Assembly (NCBI GenBank): GCA_036898135.1
Contig: CM072523.1
Location: 39,616,376-39,680,375 of the forward strand
Reading direction: 5' to 3'
DNA from: Oncomelania hupensis
Taxonomy: Eukaryota > Mollusca > Gastropoda > Littorinimorpha > Pomatiopsidae
DNA length: 64,000 nt
Shown here: piece by piece, positions 52,991 to 63,868 of the stretch
How positions within the stretch are numbered: position 1 is the first letter of the stretch
Layout: every line of letters begins with the position of its first letter
Program-made: the position numbers and the translations under genes
Notes under the pieces: generated by a model
What the model was told of the DNA's origin: nothing
The model's input: only the letters and a program-made list of their open reading frames with translations
The model's database searches: none

Positions 52991-55488
52991 CCTTGGCAAG
53001 CACCGCCCAAAGAAGAAACCGTGAATCACACCTGAACTTTTGGACCTGTGTGACAAACGAAGAGATGAAAAAGAAAAAGAACACCTCTCAGGAAGCTGAT
53101 GCCTATCGAAAAATCAACAACATCCAAAAAAGGCACGCAAACAGCAAAAGAGAACTAGATAGAAGATCAGTGACAGGAAATAGAGAATAGTCTGAACAAG
53201 AACAACAGCATGAATTGTGACTGTGAAGCGCCTGAAAACAGTCTAAACAGTACAAGGTCTCCACGATCCAAAGCAAGTCTGGCATATGCTTTACAGAAGA
53301 ACAAGAAGTCTTCGATAGGTGGACAGAGTACTGCTCTGACCTTTCAAACCACACACCAAATGGAGACCCATCAGTTCTAGCTTGTCCCCAGAACTTAGAA
53401 GAAGAAGAAATCCTCCCAATTCTCCGAGAAGAAGTTGAGGCAGCAGTGCAATCGCTGAAGAAGGTGAAGTTAGCGGGTTTGGACAACATACACGCAGAAT
53501 TGCTTCAAGCAGGAGGAGAAGCAATGATTGACACTCTAACCATTATCTGTAACAAGATCCGGCAGAGTGGGAGTGGCCTACATGATGGACCCAATCGCTT
53601 GTCATCACTCTTCCCAAAAAGGGTAACCTTCAGGAGTGTGAAAATTACCTCCCCATCGGCCTCACCAGCCATCCAAGCAAAGTTCTCCTGAAAATAATAC
53701 TCAACAGGTTGAAACCCCAAGCTGAACAAATCATAGTTGAAGAACAAGCAGGATTCAGGGCAGGGCGAAGTACCACTGAGCAGATTTTCAACCTCAGAAT
53801 AATCTACGAGAAATATCTACAGCACCAACAACATCTATATCAAGTGTTTATAGAAAGCGTTTGAGCGAGTCTGGCCTGCAGCTCTGTGGGCAACCATCAG
53901 AGTATAGAACATCTGCCATAACATTATTGAAGTCATCAAGGCTACCAATGCAATCCTCCACAACAGCGCCATCAGGAAGTGGTTCATAACAACAATCGGC
54001 GTGCCTCAAGGATGTCTACTCTCTCCAACACTCTTCAACATCTTCCTGAAGCACATTATGTCAGGTGCCCTTGCAAATCACGAAGGCACAGTCGGCATAG
54101 GGGGTAGAGCAATCTCCAAACTCCGTTTTGCAGATGACATTGATGGATTGGCTGGAGAGGAACAAGAACTTGAACAGCTGGTACAGAGGCTTGACACCAC
54201 CTTGGAGCCTCTGGAATGGAAATAAGTGCAGAGAAGACCAAAGTGATGACCAACAACACCAATAGCATCAACACGGACATCAAAGTCCAAGGCCACAACT
54301 CTGTGAATAGCTTGAAATATTTAGGAGCCATTGTATCAAACAATGGGTCCCGACAGGAAGTCCTCTCCAGGATCTCACAAACAACTGCCACCATGACAAG
54401 GTTGAAGCCCATTTGGAAAGACAGGACCATCAGTCTACACTCCAAGGTAAGCCTGCTGGGACCCTCACAGCAGACCTACAACGAAGAATACAAAGCATGG
54501 AGATGAAATGCTACAGAAGACTTCGGGCATTTCCTATACCCAACACATCACCAACGACGAAGTCCGAAAGACCATCACACAAGCCATTGGACAACACAAT
54601 GACATTGCTCACAGTAGTGAAAAAACTGAAACTTCGATGGTTAGTTAGCTATTCATTGCTTACAGGGTCCAGCGGACTGCATAGAGCCGAATCAGGACCA
54701 CAAAATCAAGACAACTTGGCTGAAAAAAGACTCACCCCTGATCCGCATAAATGCTGAAACAACCCTAGTGGTAACACTGAAGGCACTCCACCAGCTGGTC
54801 ACTTTACAAAAAAAAGCATCCCACGCAGGGGACTCTGAGGCTATACTCTAATTTATCGAACCCCTGTTTACAAAAACAAAATAGAATGCAAACATCATTA
54901 CAAAATATCAACAAAACACATGCATATAAAATGCCTACATTGCTAAATAATAATATCATAGGAAGCCCCAGTGACTATTTGGCACAAAGCGTCCAATATT
55001 CCCAAGCTGATCCAACAGACCTCACACACAAATGAAGAGTTTTGTCCCAGAAGAGTTTTTAAGAAAAAAGGTAGTTGACTGGTCTAGCAAAGAAGATAGT
55101 ATAGTAGATTGAAAGAACAGAGTAGGAATGAGAAAGAACAAAGGAGAAAGACAGCGACAGTGGGAATTTAAAGCACTAAATTTCCAGAAAATGGAGATAC
55201 TATTTATACAGAAACCCCTGGCATCCCCTCGGGGGAAACTTCGATGGTTTGGCCATGTCACCAGAGCATCAGGCCTTGCAAAGACCATCCTGCGAGGCAT
55301 GGTGCAAGGAGGCAGGAGAAGAGGTGAGGCAAAAAAAGGTGGGAGGACAACATTCAAGAATGGACTGGCTTGACACTGAGCGAAGCCATGAGGTTTGCTG
55401 AGGACAGAGAAAGATGGAGTACGCTGTGGTGTGTGGATCATCTGTGGTGCTCCAACGACTTTCGAGTTACAGGATAGGATAGGATAGG
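52991..55488 (+). mobile_element. 5'-truncated LINE, same family as 18439-24266
   Basis: The target duplication is ACAGTGGAAT/ACAGTGAAAT (52981-52990, 55489-55498). It starts at the end of the endonuclease region (CCTTGGCAAGCACCG) and ends GAGTTACAGGATAGGATAGG. RT pieces: HAELLQAGGEAMIDTLTIIC, QGCLLSPTLFNIFLKHIMSG and LRFADDIDGLAGEEQELEQL. There are many frameshifts. The retroposon copy 4 splits it at 54643. The host repeat resumes exactly after it. Confidence 0.88.
54643..55234 (-). mobile_element. Short retroposon, copy 4 (inside LINE)
   Basis: The target duplication GAAACTTCGATGGTT (15 bp; 54628-54642 and 55235-55249) lies in the LINE sequence, so the insertion is precise. On the - strand it begins TTCCCCCGAGGGGATGCC, has TGTATAAATAG, and ends near CCTGTAAGCAATGAATAGC. 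Tail-side sequence differs from copies 1, 3 and 5 but resembles copy 2 (GTCCAGC...GAGCCGAATCA), suggesting two subfamilies. Confidence 0.92.
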
Positions 55489-55865
55489 ACAGTGAAATGG
55501 TGGTTTATTTAACCAATAGTATGCAACAACAATGGTTATTGGATAAGCATGCATCAGAGAACTCACATGAGGGTCAAGGTCATCCCAAGGTCAAGGTCAC
55601 TGAAGGTCAAGGTCATCCCAAGGTCACTGTTTTTTTTGGCATAATACAACTTCTGCTGTAGTTTATTTTATAGTACATTACTGTATTTGGAGCTGGAAGT
55701 CAATGCCATAGAAAGATCAAGTCAATATTATTTTGCATAAACTTTGATTTTTTTTTTTTGGGGGGGGGGGGTGGGGGGGGGGGAGCGGGCTTTCATTTTC
55801 AGGTTAAATATTGCAAGTTCCGTAAGAAGCATGTGAGTCATATGGGCTTTGCCCATCTAGCCTTC
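55489..55865 (+). repeat. AGGTCA-rich dispersed repeat, right part
   Basis: Continuation of 52295-52990 after the LINE. Dense sites: GGGTCAAGGTCATCCCAAGG, TCAAGGTCACTGAAGGTCA. It ends GCATGTGAGTCATATGGGCT. It contains a T10/G-run (about 55749-55785). Confidence 0.75.
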
Positions 55866-57059
55866 TTTTATCTTATTTTTACTTTAAATTACTAATCAAC
55901 CTAAGGCGGACTTCTTTGGGCAAATTTGTCAAAATTTTGCAGTGGCGACTACCAATTTTCAGACCAATTACAAAAAAACTCTTTTATCACCAAATATAAT
56001 ACAACAGAGCGGTTTCCAGAGCTAAACATTTTCTACAAAATGTAGAAGTATCAGTTAATTAAAAAAGCAATTTTTCCAAAACTATTGTTGATTAACACTT
56101 AAAATTTTGTGAGCTGTAGGAGAAATTTAAAAAAAAAGGTTGCTGTTATATTTGCATACACATTGTGATCACACAATGATCTTTTATTTTCTGATGGTTT
56201 ATATTTACAATTTCAGTTGATTCCTGTGCCGAAAGTTAATAGCCTACTTTTATTGATATAAAGTTAAAAATCAAATAAATCATGGGTCTGGGCTGTGCAA
56301 AAACTCCACTGTGACCGAAGAAAAAAGACTGCATAAAACACAGGAGTTTAGTGGTCTTGCCTAAACCTTAGGAAAGGGGACTGCACAATATCTAGGAAAA
56401 TCTGTCACATAGGCTGATATCATCAATCATTATAACATGACATTTAACAACAACATCAAAACAACAAATTTACCTCATTCATTCATGTTATAAATCATTC
56501 CAAATAACCTCAATTAAACCAAAACTTTAAATAAATTAAACATTTTGTACACCATCTCATTCATTCAATAAACAATTCACCAGATTATGTAAATTCTGCA
56601 TGTTGATTTGTAAACATACTGTGTAGGGAGAAATTGGGAGTTAATTTTAAAACAATGGCACTGCTGTGGTTTATTTAAATTACATCTTTTGTTTCTTCTG
56701 TCAAATTGTAACACAATGCTAAAAATCCCACATGCGCACAAACTGCTAAGCACAGGCAAAGCAAATGAGAACCATTATCATGCAACAATAGACAATACAA
56801 ATTTTAATAACACACACATCTTATTTCATTGGAACCTTTTACCTCATGTGCACTGGAAAGTTTTCTTCTCGTTCCCAAATCACAACCGGAACCAACATCA
56901 CACAAACATAACACAATTCTCTCGCTCTTGTCTCATGTCAATTCATTTTTTCTTGCCCATTTGGTTTACACTACATTTTGATTCCTCTCACAGGAAATGA
57001 CTAAACTATACAACATTTTTCCTTCTCTCTCATGCACCTTAAATCAAATATACACTACC
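55866..57059. other. Non-coding AT-rich stretch
   Basis: No family match on either strand. It may hold the 3' UTR or downstream flank of the - strand WD40 gene. ORFs are short and stop-limited. Confidence 0.4.
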
Positions 57060-57985
57060 AACAGATGTTCTTTTATCTGCATTTAATACGTTTTGTGTAC
57101 TCAAATACGTGCTGTCCTTTTTTTCTTCTGCATTTTTGCCTTTCATGCTTTTTGATTCAAATATGCACAGCTTTTTCTTTCTTCTATATTTGCTGATGCA
57201 AAATTGCTCAAATGCACAACCTTTTGAGTTCTTCCTTCTTCTCTTCACACTTCAAGACCTTAATACATATATACACAGTTCTTTCTTCTGCATTCTCTGG
57301 TACAGAAAGGGCAGTATGTTTTCTTTTCTTCTGCAATATCTGAACACATCATGGCTCAAATATATACACTGTTCTTCCATCTTTGGCATTTTCTCTCATG
57401 GAAAATTACTCCAATACACAGTTCTCTTTCTTTCTCTGCATTCTTCTGTATTCTCTTACACTGTACATGGCTCGAATGTGCAATATTTTCCCTTCTTGTG
57501 CATTTTCTGGCACATTCCATGACTCCATTATTTGGTATCCCCTTTTTTTTTCGCATTTTCTCATAACAAATGAAATCAAATACACAACATTCAAATACCT
57601 TCTGCTGTAAACTCTTATATGCTTGATAGTTTAAATATGCACTAGTTTTCCTTCTTCATTCTATTGCATGTTTCCTTACTCAAATATGCACCAAACAAAC
57701 GTTCTTCTGTCTCTTGAAATATCTCATAGAAAAATGAATCTGTTAACACATAGTTTTTCTTCCTTTTGCTTTCTTTTCATTCACATTGACTCAAAACATG
57801 CAATATAATGTGTTTTTCTTCTTCTTCTGCAAGTTTCTCAATTAAAGTGGCCCCAAATGTACTATGTTCTTCGCTCTTCGGCAAATGTGTAACATGCTTT
57901 GTAAATTAAACAAGCACATACAGTGTTACTTCTTCAGCATTCTCTCACACATTTTGTGACTCAAATACACAAAATAAAGACCACA
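57060..57985 (+). repeat. Degenerate 60-75-bp tandem repeat
   Basis: About 13-14 diverged units of the pattern ACTCAAATA(T/C)RCAC...TTCTTCTGCATTTTCTC. Examples are near 57099, 57155, 57205, 57270, 57355, 57410, 57467, 57580, 57670, 57785 and 57955. Units vary in length. T-rich on +, so apparent ORFs are only repeat-driven. It lies downstream of the WD40 gene's stop, perhaps in its 3' UTR. Confidence 0.65.
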
Positions 57986-58343
57986 GCAGTAGAATCACAG
58001 CTCGGTTTAGAAAAGTCTGCATCAATAGGTCCTTCTCCATCCATCCGTCCCCTCATTTTGTCGTCCTCCATGAATTTGTTGTTTTCCCTGCATTTCCTAT
58101 TGTCGTATGACTCATTGTCCACACTTCCTGTTGTCACATGATCTGCTTACCTAAGCCTCCTGTCATCACATGCCCTGTTTGAGCCAAATGAGCTGCCTTC
58201 TTGGAGTTTCCATGCAAATCAACAATCGCCGTTTCAAATAAAGTTCTAAAGCTGTGTCCACAACTTCATCAAGTCTTTTACCTGTCATGTGAACTTTCTC
58301 ATCCCCACCAATCAGCACAGGGGGCTAAAGGTAAAGGTTAGGG

Positions 58344-58437
58344 TCAAAAGTCAGACCAGAAGATGCACTTTTTGGACTTTTCCACACTGACAATGGATGA
58401 ACCATTAGGGTTCCAAGAACAAGCCAGCACAGCATGA
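58344..58437 (-). CDS. Last exon of a WD40-type gene
   Basis: On the - strand: acceptor TTTTCTGTCCACAG, then one base completing a codon, then HAVLACSWNPNGSSIVSVEK, SKKCIFWSDF and TGA. The pattern of hydrophobic residues, W-N-P-N-G-S and final FW is that of the last WD40 blade. 31 codons including the stop. Upstream exons must lie at higher coordinates or beyond the window. The specific protein was not identified. Confidence 0.7.
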
Positions 58438-58572
58438 CTGTGGACAGAAAACAAAACAAATTACATTGCAAGAACTAAATACCGAAAGGCAACAAAATAA
58501 AAATAAAACCAAAGTCCAAAAACATTCAAATTAATGATATAAAAATAAATGTAAACAGCATTAGAAGGGAAA

Positions 58573-59535
58573 AGCCCTATGACTCGTATGCTCCTTATGG
58601 AACTTGAAATATTTAACATGAAAATAAGTACCCAGAAAAACCAAAATGACACAGTGGGATTAAAATGCAAAGTTTAATATCGCTACGCTCTTGACATTGA
58701 GATGACCTTGACCTCCAGCCTCAAGCACACACATGTACTATCAAATAAACTACAGCAAAAATTGTATTATGACAACAACAAAAAGCGGTGACCTTGGAAT
58801 GACCTTGACCTTTAGGGACCTTCACCTTGGGATGGCCTTGACCTTCACATGACCTCTTATACTCATGTATGATCAAATAACCTGTTTACCTGTTTTTCTT
58901 AATGTTTTTGCAAAGCCTAAAATGACCATGACCTTCAAGATCAACGCAAAAGCTGAACATATTATGAAAGATCAATCTATGATCTCTAAATACAACATGT
59001 TTGGACTTTATATCTCTCATAGTTTTTGGTCAAGGTCGCTTCAAAGTACCTGTACAAACCAACTTTGGGGAGCTCCAATGACCTTGACCTGGAGTGAGGT
59101 TGACCAAATTTGCATAGTATATGTTTCTCAATGATATCTATCATGCATCAAAGAATCATAAGTTCAATATTAATAACTTAGGGGGGGAAAGTGACATTTT
59201 TTGAAAACATTTCATTTTTTTAACTAACATTTGTTGACCTTGTGACCTTGACCTCGTTAACATTCATTCACAAATCACTTATGAGGTCTCATGGATTCAC
59301 ACCAACTTTCCAAGTTTGGTTGTGATATTGAAATAGGTTCTGAGACATGAATCCACTTGCTAGTTTTGAACAGACAGGCGGCAGCGGATGGGCATTTAAA
59401 AAAAAAATATTGTTGGACTATTTAGGACTCATCTAGCACAAATTTGCAAATATCCTTATTATCTATTTATTTAAAAAACTTTTTTTTTGTTTTGTGAGTA
59501 CATAGACTTGCATTGCTATGCATGCGAGTCAAAAA
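58573..59535 (-). repeat. AGGTCA-rich dispersed repeat, near-complete copy
   Basis: The most complete copy, inverted. Right end GCATTGCTATGCATGCGAGTC (20-base core CATTGCTATGCATGCGAGTC) and left end CCCTATGACTCGTATGCTCC form inverted termini (GACTCGCATGC-like at both). Dense TGACCTTGA sites: near 58700, 58795, 58815, 58840, 58925, 59075 and 59245. About 0.96 kb, no coding potential. It lies just upstream (in - sense) of the WD40 last exon, so probably in its intron. Confidence 0.8.
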
Positions 59536-59681
59536 ACCAGCAGACCGTAGGACAATTTATATAAAATAGATAATAAACAATGATGACAGCTGACAAGATG
59601 TTGGAAGTTCCTGAAACAAGCCAGTACTACCTGACAGTAAACTGGCAAAACAAACTATATAATTTAATCATGACCATAATT

Positions 59682-60383
59682 GATTGATTGATTTATAGTT
59701 GCTTTAGGTCCAGCGGACTCTTCCGAGCCAAATCAGGACCGGACAACCCCCGATCCGCATAAAAGATCTGCTGAAACAACCCCAGTGGAAAAATTGAATG
59801 CCCTCCACCGGCCAGTCACTTTACAATAAAGACATCCCACGCGGGGGACGGCTGAGGGTTTACCTCAACTACGCGAACCCCCGGTTACAAAAACAAAATA
59901 GAATACAAACATCATTATAAATCATCAACAAAACACATACATATAAAATGCCTATATTGCTAACTAATACAATCATAGGAAGCCCTAGTGACCACCCGGC
60001 AGAAAGCATCCAACACTCCCAAGCTGATCCAACAGACCTCGTACACAAACAAGGAGTCTTGTCCAGGAAGAGTTTTCAAGAAAAAAGGTAGGTCATTGAT
60101 CTAGCGAAGAAGAAGATAGTATAGCAGAGTGATAGGACAGAGCAGGAATGGGAAAGAGTAAATGAGGAAGACAGCGACAGTGGGAATTTAAAGCACTAAA
60201 TTTCCATAAAGTGGGGATTCTATTTATACTGAAAACCCCCGGCACTCCAACGGGGGTACTGTTGCTGCAGTGAATCTGTCTTGCCTACAAAGGAAAGACA
60301 GGTTTTCAACTGTGGCTTTCGCTTTTCCCTTTATAGGTTTGAACAATCTACAGTGGCAAGATTGCTCATGACCCCAAGGGGAA
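59682..60383 (-). mobile_element. Short retroposon, copy 5 (longest)
   Basis: Target duplication AATCATGACCATAA (about 59668-59681 and 60385-60398). On the - strand it starts CCCCTTGGGGTCATGAGC, runs about 126 bases further upstream than the other copies, reaches ACCCCCGTTGGAGTGCC and GTATAAATAG, and ends CCGCTGGACCTAAAGCAAC plus an (AATC)n tail. The extra part includes CCTATAAAGGGAAAAGC, another TATA-like motif. Confidence 0.85.
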
Positions 60384-60794
60384 ATCATGACCATAAAGTG
60401 GTGGCGAGAAATTCATGAAGAAGAGTATCAGTAATAGGTGACGACAAAAACATTGATGCTGGTGGTGGTAATTGTAACACAAACAATCATACTGCTAATC
60501 CTGAAATTCTTACCATATTACATTCAGTTCCACACAGAAATAACTGGACTTTAAACTAAAGGAAATAATAATGACAATAATAAAGTCTTCCAACCAAAAC
60601 ACTGCAAGATGAACATTCAAATTCCTTTGTGTGTATTATTAATCTGGTTTTGAGTTTTGATTGTCTGCTGTAGCAATCAAAAGAAAGGCGTGTTATTCAG
60701 AAAGAATATTACTAAAATTCTATCGTCGTAACTTATTATTACTTAGTACCGAGTTGTGGCAGTACAAGTACTTCTGCACAAAAACTTATATTTA

Positions 60795-60836
60795 TTCCTA
60801 TCCTATCCTATCCTATTGTATCCCGTAACTCAAGAG
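60795..60836 (-). repeat. Minimal LINE 3'-end copy
   Basis: On the - strand: CTCTTGAGTTACGGGATACA then (ATAGG)n. It is only the last about 40 bases of the LINE family at 18439 and 52991, with its tandem tail. An extreme 5' truncation. Confidence 0.7.
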
Positions 60837-61579
60837 TATATTTATATATATTATATTTAATAGTACAGTTAATTCCAGTCTTTCTGTTAGTAAGACCAAT
60901 TGAATAATGAAAAGCATTACACTGTTTTTAATCTGTACTGCATATTATTAAAAGAGAGCAGTGTTAACATTTAGATTTTGTTGGAAGGTATATAACTGAG
61001 GCAGAATCTATTCAATACTGAGATAGAAATTTGATGATAGAATGAGGACAGGACAATGGGCGAGCGTTGTGGATGCGTGGTCTAAGGCGAGACTAACTTG
61101 CCTTCTTCACAGGCTAGAAACCAATGGCGCCTGACAGGTGTAGGATGGATCCTGCCTCTGGGCGTTATGTTTCTATGAATATTATTTATTAACGTCTTTG
61201 GGCTTTTCTCCGGGTATTCCGGTTTGCTCCCCCAGCAAAATGTCAAAAACATTACTAATATTAAGGTTGGGTTTGGGCACACCGCAGGCTGCGACTACAC
61301 CTTCCCCAGGTGAGGCAACCCAAAATTTCCCAATAAAAAGGGACAATAAAGTGTCAAAAATCAAAATAGGTATGCACACACACACAATTTTTTTTTATAG
61401 CCTGAATATAATAATGTCTTCTTTTCACAACCGGAAGAAAATGTATCGTTTTTCACAACCTGCAGATGACACACTTTTAGAGTTCCTTACATCACCTCAT
61501 TCAATCATTGTAACTTCAGACAGATTTTCATAGAATAGCTTTTATTTTGATTAACAGGAAGAGAATTCTACTGGGTCAG
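60837..61579. other. Probable intron of the - strand gene
   Basis: AT-rich with a CA run near 61376-61386. ORFs on both strands (61182-61385 -, 61198-61533 +) lack family resemblance. Nothing assigned. Confidence 0.35.
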
Positions 61580-62098
61580 GTACTACCACTAGTATATCAA
61601 CTAACAAGTTAGTATCTCGTATTGCCCCCAGTCGACGTGCGGTGGTCCCATTTAGCCACAAGCTGAGACGGGGAAATCCCAAACCTAAAAATAGAATAGA
61701 GAATTCTGGGAAATCTGTTCTTGCGAAGATGTGCTCGCTGAAATGAAACGAAAGTTGGGAGAGGAACTGCATATTTCTGGTAGTGAACAAAGGCAGAAAC
61801 TTGTCAGCAGTATTATCAGCGATGGAGTTATAATGGACGAAGTGCTCCATACCTATGAGGTTGCCTTTGCTCGAGCAAAGAAACTAAAGAAGGATTTGGC
61901 CGACGTCATTTCAGACAAGGATTTCTCTACCCATAATTCCCCTGGGTTTTGAAGTTTCTAAAAAGTTATTTCAGGCCGACGACGCTCTATGGAGCGAAAA
62001 GCATGTAAAGGGAAGCAACCGGTTGTACGCGCACGTCGATAGAGACATAGAAGAGAGATACTAACTTGTTAGTTGATATACTTGTGGTACTACAAGTT
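61580..62098 (+). mobile_element. Inverted-repeat element carrying an 85-codon ORF
   Basis: Left TATATCAACTAACAAGTTAG and right (reverse complement) TATATCAACTAACAAGTTAG are identical over about 27 bases (ending TATCTC). Matching continues outward (GTACTACCAC / GTAGTACCAC) and inward (GTCGACGTGCG / ATCGACGTGCG), giving imperfect inverted repeats of 50-60 bases. The target duplication is not clear. It resembles a non-autonomous cut-and-paste element. Confidence 0.7.
61731..61952 (+). CDS. Hypothetical ORF inside inverted-repeat element
   Basis: The frame is open from about 61704 to TGA at 61950-61952. It encodes EMKRKLGEELHISGSEQRQK, then VSSIISDGVIMDEVLHTYEV and AFARAKKLKKDLADVISDKD, a hydrophilic, helical, lysine/glutamate-rich sequence with natural-looking codon use. 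Not recognised. It could be a fragment of a transposase, a captured host exon, or chance. The ATG at about 61743 is the first in-frame methionine. Confidence 0.35.
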   Translation: MLAEMKRKLGEELHISGSEQRQKLVSSIISDGVIMDEVLHTYEVAFARAKKLKKDLADVISDKDFSTHNSPGF

Positions 62099-62829
62099 GT
62101 CTTTTTGCCCCATACTACGTTATAGTACAGCGCAAACATCCACAATATATACCTCTACATCAACTGTTGTTCAGCCCAAGCTACATCAGGGAAAACATGC
62201 ATGTACACCCTGCTGTATGTGTATACTGCAAATGTGCTTTCCTGGATATCATGGACACAAATTTGTATGATGCGCCTGAGAATTTCTAAAGGACCTCATG
62301 TAAGAATAGATAAAGTAAGGAAATATACCAAATCAAATTTAAATAAATAAATAAACACTCATAAGTATCTTCTAAGGTATGTTGTTCACAATTAAGGTAT
62401 TGGCATAAATGAAGAAAACAAAAGAGGGGGAAAGGGAGATGGGGGGGAGGGGGGGAAGTGTTAATAGATTTATACCGCAGGGAAGTCACAAATGACCATA
62501 CAATGATCGACAAGGCAGATAAATAGATAAACATTAGATAACATAAAATATACATAATAAAATATTAATAAATAAAATTGTATTGGAGATTAATGCTAGT
62601 TACAACTGAAACAGAATGAAAATACTCATCTAACATTACAGTTCATGCAATACCCACAACAGACTAGACCTCATCAGAAGGAATCCAAGAGAAACTATTT
62701 GAAGTACTAAAAGAAAAAAAAAGGAAAAAAAAAACCTCACAATTCTCAAGGTAGAGGGCACATATTTTCAGTTTATAGGAAAAAATGTTTTCAGGTACGT
62801 ATAAATTACTGGCCAAGTATCAAACTATT

Positions 62830-63640
62830 CGAAGTAATAATAAGTACAATGAAAAGTTAGTTTCTGCCTTTGAGCTTGAATGTTAGGGGCGGCATAATCC
62901 TATGTGTTGACAGAGCACACACAGTCCAAAATTCTTTACTATGGATGAAAATGTAAGAAAGTGTTTTGATGAAACAGAAAAGTTTAGTCAAGTAAAATGA
63001 AGAGTTAGTTTCTGCTTTGAATCAATACGTAAAGTTTTTGCATCATCATATGAAACGGAAACGTTTTCATGAAGACAATGACAAGTTAGTTTCTGCTTCG
63101 TGTCAATAGTTATGTAAAGTTTCGCACAATCAAATGTAAAGACATTGTGTAGTACAAAATTGTCAAGAAGGGCAAAGAGACAGGAAACACAAGTATTATT
63201 TGGATAAAACCGAAACATCTAGATGAGTGCAATGAAAGGTTAGTTTTTGCTTTGAGTCACAATGCACAGTTTTGCACAATGATATGTAAAGACATCATGT
63301 AGTACACAACAGCTTCACTATAAACACAAAAGAGAAGAAACAGAAGTGTTTGACAAACCAGAAATGTTTTAACCCTTTTGTCACATTAAAGACAATAGGT
63401 AGAGTGCTCATTGCTCTAGTCACTACTCTCTGTGTTCTCTCCTATGGTTCATTTGTCACAGGAATGCAACTTTCAGTGCTCAGCCCTACACAGATTGTAG
63501 TGAATATTTGATGTGGTATTGTACAAGAGTTGGTTTCCGCTTTGAGCCAGAATATAGCTGTGTAAAATCCTAAATTGGCACAACAGAGTCTAAAAATTCT
63601 TTACCATGAAAATGAATGGAAACAAAAGAAAACGAAATGT
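62830..63640 (+). repeat. Degenerate tandem repeat of about 80-240 bp
   Basis: GTTAGTTTCTGC.TTGAGTCAA-type motifs occur near 62856, 63005, 63084, 63239 and 63529, each followed at variable distance by ATATGTAAAGACAT.(A/G)TGTAGTACA and by GAAACAGAA.TGTTT stretches. Units are strongly diverged. Probably intronic or 3' UTR of the - strand gene. Confidence 0.55.
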
Positions 63641-63838
63641 CAGATGATGTTTCAATGGGTGTACAATAAACGGTTTCTTTGTGCTAAAGTGAAAAGTCGG
63701 CATAAAAGGAACGCCCCCAACATGCTTAAACAATCAGTACAGCTGTTATTAGTACATAAATTATACAGTTCTGCATGATTCTGCGGCAAAGCACCCAAGT
63801 AATAAAAGCCAGAAATGTTTACAAAAGCAAAGAAGTAC

Positions 63839-63868
63839 CTTCCATAGGGATCTGGTGTGTTGGGTTCA
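63839..63868 (-). CDS. Candidate 30-bp microexon
   Basis: On the - strand: acceptor TATTTTGTTTGACAG, then TGAACCCAACACACCAGATC..., donor AG|GTACTT. In one phase it encodes EPNTPDPYG between split codons. Splice sites are good, but there is no similarity support. It may belong to the WD40 gene. Confidence 0.25.
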
